20,274 bases of DNA, from the NCBI GenBank assembly GCA_937905835.1, contig CALCXK010000116.1:1-20274 (forward strand). The letters run 5' to 3'. Positions 16,379-20,274 of this stretch are shown here, in pieces; positions within the stretch are counted from its first letter, which is position 1; each line of letters opens with the position of its first letter. This DNA is from an uncultured Ilumatobacter sp. (GTDB lineage Bacteria; Actinomycetota; Acidimicrobiia; Acidimicrobiales; Ilumatobacteraceae). Both the position numbers and the translations under genes were made by a program. The notes below the pieces were generated by a model, which did no database searches, was not told the DNA's origin, and was given only the letters and a program-made list of their open reading frames with translations.

Positions 16379-17176
16379 ATGTCGCTTCGGTCGGCGGTGG
16401 CCCACCGCAATCTTCTCTATCTCTTCACGCTGAAGGAGCTGCGCACTCGGTATCGCGGGTCAATCCTTGGCTGGGCATGGAGCTTGCTGAACCCGATCAG
16501 TCAGATGATCATCTTCAGTATCATCTTCCTCAAGATCTTCGGCGGCGTGGCACCGCGCTCAAGTGCCAGCGGCATCCAGAACTTCCCGCTCTACTTTCTG
16601 TCGGGACTGTTGCCCTTCCAGTTCTTCGTCATCTCCGTCAGCGCCAGTATTGGATCGGTCCAGGGCGGAGCGAGTCTGATCAAGAAGGTCGCGTTTCCCC
16701 ACGAGCACCTGGTGCTGTCGATCATGTTGGCGCAACTGGTGACGGTCTGCATTGAACTGTTGGTTCTCTCCGCGTCGTTCCTATTGTTCGGTCATTTCAT
16801 GTTCCAGTGGCTGATTCCGATGGCCGCGCTGCTCGTGTTGATCTCGCTGTTTACGACGGGTGTCGCTCTGGCGCTGTCGGCGGCGAACGTGTTCTTCCAC
16901 GACATTAACTACCTGTGGGGCATCGTCTCGCAGATCCTGTTCTACGCCAGCCCGATCATTTGGGTCATCGGCCAGGTGGAGAGCCCGGTGATCAACAAGT
17001 ACGCGCCGTGGGGTCCAACGGGCAACTTTGTGGATGCCTCCCACAAGATCCTGTACGAAAACGTGTTCCCGAGCCTTGCTCAATGGGGCTACATCGCCGC
17101 TTGGGCAGCCGTCGCATTCGTTCTCGGCGCGTGGTTCTTTAACCGGTTGTCGCCGCGGTTCGCGGAAGAAATCTAG
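16379..17176 (+). CDS. wzm: ABC-2 type polysaccharide exporter permease (Wzm/TagG-like)
   Basis: The protein has 265 residues, the usual family length, with six hydrophobic segments. The N-terminal cytoplasmic interface KELRTRYRGSILGWAW (19-34) and the following LLNPI are characteristic, as are SLIKKVAFPHEHL, ANVFFHDINYLW and FYASPIIW. It should form the homodimeric membrane channel that exports an undecaprenyl-linked or similar glycan, powered by the ATPase encoded 15 bases downstream. Relatives include Wzm of O-antigen, TagG of teichoic acid, and the actinobacterial galactan exporter subunit. The symbol is used by family, not from proven function. Confidence 0.93.
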   Translation: MSLRSAVAHRNLLYLFTLKELRTRYRGSILGWAWSLLNPISQMIIFSIIFLKIFGGVAPRSSASGIQNFPLYFLSGLLPFQFFVISVSASIGSVQGGASLIKKVAFPHEHLVLSIMLAQLVTVCIELLVLSASFLLFGHFMFQWLIPMAALLVLISLFTTGVALALSAANVFFHDINYLWGIVSQILFYASPIIWVIGQVESPVINKYAPWGPTGNFVDASHKILYENVFPSLAQWGYIAAWAAVAFVLGAWFFNRLSPRFAEEI

Positions 17177-17179
17177 TGC

Positions 17180-17184
17180 GGGAG
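17180..17184 (+). promoter_or_regulatory. Ribosome binding site of the ATPase gene
   Basis: GGGAG lies seven bases before ATG 17192 in the 15-base gap after the permease stop. It fixes the start and contrasts with the genes here that lack such a site. Confidence 0.6.
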
Positions 17185-17191
17185 ACCTGAC

Positions 17192-18400
17192 ATGCCAGAT
17201 CAGCGCAGCACCGGCATTGCCCTGCGAGTCGACAACGTCACCAAGACGTTTCGAATCCATCACGAACGCGCATCGTCCCTCAAGCAGTTCATCGCCACCG
17301 GTGGCCGCAACCGGTACGAGGATTTTTACGCTCTGCGCGACGTCTCGTTCGAGGTCGGCGAAGGCGAAGCGGTCGGGATCATTGGGCACAATGGATCGGG
17401 CAAGTCAACCCTGCTCAAGTGCATGGCACAAATCCTGACGCCCAACGCTGGCAAGATCCACCTCAACAAAAAGATGGCAGCGCTGCTCGAGTTGGGTGCA
17501 GGTTTTCACCAAGAATTGAGCGGACGCGACAATGTGTTTCTCAATGCCTCAATCCTGGGCATGGGACGCAAGGAGATTGCGAACCGCTTCGACGAGATCG
17601 TCGACTTTTCCGGCCTCGGCGACTTCATCGACACCCCGGTCAAGACCTACTCGTCAGGCATGTACATTCGCCTCGCTTTCGCGGTGGCAATCAACGTCGA
17701 CCCGGAGTTGCTGCTGATCGACGAGATCCTCGCAGTCGGCGACGTCACCTTTCAGAAGAAGTGCATGGAGAAGTTCGTCGACTTCCGCACTCAGGGCCGC
17801 ACCTTGGTGCTCGTCACCCACGATGGCCACACCGTCCGCGAGTTTTGCGACCGCGCGATTTGGTTGGATCACGGCGTCGTCCGGCGCGACGGCGATCCCG
17901 CCGACGTGGTCGATGAGTACACCGAGACCATGCTCGGAGCGGAGACCACCGAGGGGGCTGAGTCAAGCCGTCGTGGTGACGGCAGGATTCGGGTCACAAG
18001 CACCGAGTTACTCGTCGGCGGCGTTCCTGTCGATCGTTTCCGCAGCAGTGACGACGTCACTGTCCGGATGCATTATCAGGCAACCGAACCCGTTCCGAAG
18101 CCAGTTTTCGCGGTGTCGATCGCCAGCCTCAATGGTGCAACCGTCACGGCCCCTTCGAGTCGTGACGCTGGCGATGTGCCCGATTCGATTGAGGGCTCCG
18201 GCTACGTCGATGTGCGATTCGAGAAAATCCCGCTCATCCCATCGCGATACGTCCTCCATACCGAGATCAGCGGATGGGGTCGCCAGCACATCTATGACCA
18301 CGTGCAAAACGCCCAGACTTTCGACGTCATCGCCGGCGAGACGAACGAGACACACGGCCTCGTCACGATGCATCCGAGTTGGTCGCGCCACGGCAACTAG
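17192..18400 (+). CDS. wzt: ABC transporter ATPase with C-terminal carbohydrate-binding-like domain (Wzt-like)
   Basis: The protein has 402 residues. The nucleotide-binding domain (8-245) has Walker A GHNGSGKS (65-72), the polysaccharide-exporter stretch ALLELGAGFHQELSGRDNVFLN (encoded at about 17483-17545), signature YSSGM (153-157), Walker B LLLIDE (173-178) and H-loop His210. About 150 residues follow the usual end of short family members such as TagH-type or mycobacterial galactan ATPases. Residues 264-395 read as beta-rich sequence (IRVTSTELLVGG, DDVTVRMHYQA, GYVDVRFEKIPLIPSRYVLH) and end in THGLVTMHPSW, resembling the Wzt C-terminal domain. In E. coli O9a that domain binds the capped end of the glycan before export. 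The gene follows the permease and ends tail-to-tail with the DUF2142 gene, sharing CTAG. Confidence 0.92.
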   Translation: MPDQRSTGIALRVDNVTKTFRIHHERASSLKQFIATGGRNRYEDFYALRDVSFEVGEGEAVGIIGHNGSGKSTLLKCMAQILTPNAGKIHLNKKMAALLELGAGFHQELSGRDNVFLNASILGMGRKEIANRFDEIVDFSGLGDFIDTPVKTYSSGMYIRLAFAVAINVDPELLLIDEILAVGDVTFQKKCMEKFVDFRTQGRTLVLVTHDGHTVREFCDRAIWLDHGVVRRDGDPADVVDEYTETMLGAETTEGAESSRRGDGRIRVTSTELLVGGVPVDRFRSSDDVTVRMHYQATEPVPKPVFAVSIASLNGATVTAPSSRDAGDVPDSIEGSGYVDVRFEKIPLIPSRYVLHTEISGWGRQHIYDHVQNAQTFDVIAGETNETHGLVTMHPSWSRHGN

Positions 18401-20049
18401 TCCATCGGACGTTCCATTGCCGCAGCGCCGCCGAGTCCGGCGGCCCAGCGCACGATGGCAACCGACGCAAGGGCGTGTAAAGCAAGTAGTGCCGCAGGCG
18501 GCACGGGGGCGCCATACGTGTCCCACTCCCAGGGCAGCAGCGTGCCAGCGATGCCGCCCGCGAACCGGCGCATCATCGCGGCAAGCCCGACATTCGCCAC
18601 GACCAGACCGGCGACGAGCACGGCCAGTCCGAGGCGCCGAGCTGCAGCAGGATCGAGACGGAGTCGGGCACCCAGAACTGGGATACCGACAAGCAGCGGG
18701 AGGAAGTACCGGCCCTGCCAGTACACGCCGAAGTCGTTGTTCTGCAGCATCGTGAGCGTCCACGACACCAGCACGCCCGCTCCAAGGACTGCGACCATTC
18801 CGGCTCCGACCTGGCGTTCATCGCCAAGCACCGCCACACCGCCGAGCGCACCGATCGCGAGCACACACAAGAACATCGCTGACGTCGGCACCGGTGTGTC
18901 CAGCCACCCCAGTACCCCAATCGCCTGACGCAGACTGTTGCCGGTCTCGCCGATGACGAGCCGCAGAACCAAGCGGTCGAATCCATTTATTCTCGTGGAC
19001 ATAACGGCGATCATCACCATGACACCACCGAGTGCGGCAACCACACAGACTGCCCAACGAAGAGCTGCGCTCCTGTCGCCCAACTTCCACCACAGCCGTC
19101 GCCCAACGACCGCCACCACCGGGGCAAGCGGCGTGAGGAAGAGTGCTCGTGCATCGTTGGTCTCGCTCCACGCCGCCCAGGCAAGCGTTGCCAACGTGGA
19201 CACGCCGATCAGCGCCAACGGCCCTGCCCCAATCCGCTGGGCCAGCGAACGGAGGCCGATCGACATGGTGACCAGCGCGAGCGCCAGGATGAGCGCAGCC
19301 CAGACCAACCCATCGCGGCGCGGCAACACGAGGGCTGCCCAACCAATCGCAGTCAGCCACGCCGCTTGCCGATCGGCCGCCATCGGCGCCGATCTATGCC
19401 ACGCCGTCAGCGCCGACAGGCCAGTCCACGCCGCAAGCCCTCCTGCGATCGCCATCCCACTCGGGTTCACCGTGGCAAAGACGAACCAGGCCATCGGCGT
19501 GACCGCCAACATCGTCACTCCCACGCCGAGCGCGCCACGCCGAGCAGCGAGCATGACCGATGCCGCAACCAGGAGAATCGGGAGGAACGCATCGGCAGCT
19601 CGCGCCGACCACGGCGAAATCGACGCCGGGGCAAACGTTCCAAGACCCGCTACGAGGTGACCCCACACGGGGTAATTGGCGGCGCGTGTCACTCCCACGC
19701 CGGTACCGGCCGGAGCGGTCAGGTCGGCGGCACAGCTCGCCGGTGTGTAGGACTCGAACGCGAAGCAGTTCGGTGGCGGGAAGCCGATGTGCGCTGGGAG
19801 CTCGAAGCCACGCTCGGCGCTGCCCCCTGGTAAGCGGAAGCCGTCGAGCTGACCGCGGGCCAACGCACCGGCACGGACGTTGTGTCCAGGCTCATCCGGG
19901 CCCGCCGATCGAGGAGCGCCGAGAATCCACGCCGACACCATGAGGAGCAGCGCCAGGGAGACGAGAATGGCATCGCGCGACCGGAGCCCACGGCCCCTCG
20001 CGACGGTGTCTGGCGATGAAACATCCAGGAAAGTTCCATTCTCGACCAC
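18397..20049 (-). CDS. DUF2142 family multi-pass membrane protein
   Basis: The protein has 550 residues from GTG 20049, which TAGGAT precedes by six bases. It has one hydrophobic helix near 27-45, then PDEPGH at 51-56 in a long extracytoplasmic-looking loop with cysteines, and a further ten or so hydrophobic segments. The PDEP-H motif after the first helix and a later VNPSG are hallmarks of DUF2142, whose members occur in polysaccharide loci and have an overall topology like GT-C transferases that use polyprenyl-phosphate sugars outside the membrane; the acidic pair in the first loop would fit that chemistry. An enzymatic role here is inferred. It may glycosylate the exported glycan or another surface acceptor. 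The stop overlaps the end of wzt by four bases. Confidence 0.85.
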   Translation of the reverse strand: MVENGTFLDVSSPDTVARGRGLRSRDAILVSLALLLMVSAWILGAPRSAGPDEPGHNVRAGALARGQLDGFRLPGGSAERGFELPAHIGFPPPNCFAFESYTPASCAADLTAPAGTGVGVTRAANYPVWGHLVAGLGTFAPASISPWSARAADAFLPILLVAASVMLAARRGALGVGVTMLAVTPMAWFVFATVNPSGMAIAGGLAAWTGLSALTAWHRSAPMAADRQAAWLTAIGWAALVLPRRDGLVWAALILALALVTMSIGLRSLAQRIGAGPLALIGVSTLATLAWAAWSETNDARALFLTPLAPVVAVVGRRLWWKLGDRSAALRWAVCVVAALGGVMVMIAVMSTRINGFDRLVLRLVIGETGNSLRQAIGVLGWLDTPVPTSAMFLCVLAIGALGGVAVLGDERQVGAGMVAVLGAGVLVSWTLTMLQNNDFGVYWQGRYFLPLLVGIPVLGARLRLDPAAARRLGLAVLVAGLVVANVGLAAMMRRFAGGIAGTLLPWEWDTYGAPVPPAALLALHALASVAIVRWAAGLGGAAAMERPMD

Positions 20050-20055
20050 AGATGA

Positions 20056-20061
20056 ATCCTA
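20056..20061 (-). promoter_or_regulatory. Putative -10 box (TAGGAT) for the DUF2142 gene, leaderless
   Basis: On the minus strand TAGGAT is followed by six bases (TCATCT) and GTG 20049, the third case in the window of TANNNT-N6-GTG. There is no ribosome binding site. Confidence 0.5.
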
Positions 20062-20103
20062 CGGTCAGGCAACGATGCCCGACACGCATGTCCACCCGAC
20101 CAG

Positions 20104-20109
20104 TATCGT
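20104..20109 (+). promoter_or_regulatory. Putative -10 box (TATCGT) for the gene at the right edge
   Basis: TATCGT is followed by eight bases and ATG 20118. With the minus-strand box at 20056-20061 it makes a divergent promoter in the 68-base gap 20050-20117. Confidence 0.4.
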
Positions 20110-20117
20110 TCGAGACG

Positions 20118-20274
20118 ATGACCTCGACGTCACCACCCGCCGCTGCCAAGACTGACAGAACGACGCAGCCTTTCCCCGCGCCAGTCGAACGCGCCGTGTC
20201 GGTTCTCGAACGGCCCGCCACGTGGCTGTGGGACCGAGGCTTTCGGTTTCTGAGCGTGCTCGATGCCGTGGCGC
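20118..20274 (+). CDS. N-terminal fragment of an unidentified protein (runs off the window)
   Basis: An open frame of 52 codons starts at ATG 20118 and continues past the edge. The first 20 residues are Thr/Ser/Pro/Ala-rich, followed by a helical stretch with several aromatics (VERAVSVLERPATWLWDRGF), and then the start of what may be a hydrophobic segment (RFLSVLDAVA). It could be a membrane protein whose first helix begins at the edge. I do not recognise it. The divergent arrangement with the DUF2142 gene and the TANNNT box support it as a real gene. Confidence 0.55.
   Translation, partial: MTSTSPPAAAKTDRTTQPFPAPVERAVSVLERPATWLWDRGFRFLSVLDAVA

Noticed and set aside
1..20274. CRISPR arrays, tRNA genes, insertion sequences, riboswitches, attachment sites
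   Set aside because: No regularly spaced repeats, transposase or integrase frames, or tRNA-like segments were seen on reading both strands.

Overview
The window is high-GC DNA packed with genes, and it reads as a chromosomal stretch of an actinobacterium. Acidimicrobiia would fit, but the class is a guess. The clues are a homodimeric-type pyruvate dehydrogenase E1 (AceE) end, an HhH-GPD family common in Actinobacteria, frequent GTG starts, and several starts that look leaderless (TANNNT 6-9 nt before the start codon). I see no tRNA, rRNA, insertion sequence, phage gene or CRISPR array. No gene-free stretch exceeds 300 bases.

Region 1 (1-1164, plus strand) is housekeeping: the 3' end of aceE and a small HhH-GPD DNA-repair protein. 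Region 2 (1172-3120, minus strand) holds a family 2 glycosyltransferase (GT2) and, upstream of it, a nucleotide-sugar epimerase resembling dTDP-L-rhamnose 4-epimerases. Region 3 (3175-5075, plus) begins at a compact divergent promoter and carries a 100-residue coiled-coil protein and a two-domain GT2 whose second domain looks catalytically dead. Region 4 (5146-5931, minus) is an SGNH-hydrolase lipoprotein.

Region 5 (5964-18400, plus) is a long co-directional run with mostly overlapping stop/start codons: a GT4-type transferase with an extra N-terminal domain, a small coiled-coil protein, a GT2, an FkbM methyltransferase, an OafA-like acyltransferase, another GT2, a methyltransferase-GT2-coiled-coil fusion, another small coiled-coil protein, a GT-B/GT2 fusion, then the ABC-2 permease and ATPase of a polysaccharide exporter (Wzm/Wzt type). 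Region 6 (18397-20049, minus) is a DUF2142 membrane protein whose stop codon shares a CTAG with the end of wzt. A divergent, unidentified gene runs off the right edge from 20118.

Taken together this is a cell-surface glycan locus. The glycosyltransferases would build a chain on a lipid carrier on the cytoplasmic side, the methyltransferases and acyltransferase would decorate or cap it, and the Wzm/Wzt pair would export it. The ATPase has an extra C-terminal domain of the size and position of the Wzt carbohydrate-binding domain. One protein joins a methyltransferase to a coiled coil and a cationic tail, the layout of the chain terminator WbdD of Escherichia coli O9a. The most unusual feature is a 'coiled coil followed by a cationic amphipathic tail' module that appears five times: as three free-standing proteins of about 100 residues, each encoded directly before a glycosyltransferase, and as the C-terminus of two modifying enzymes. 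I propose it as a shared membrane-docking or assembly module; this is inference.
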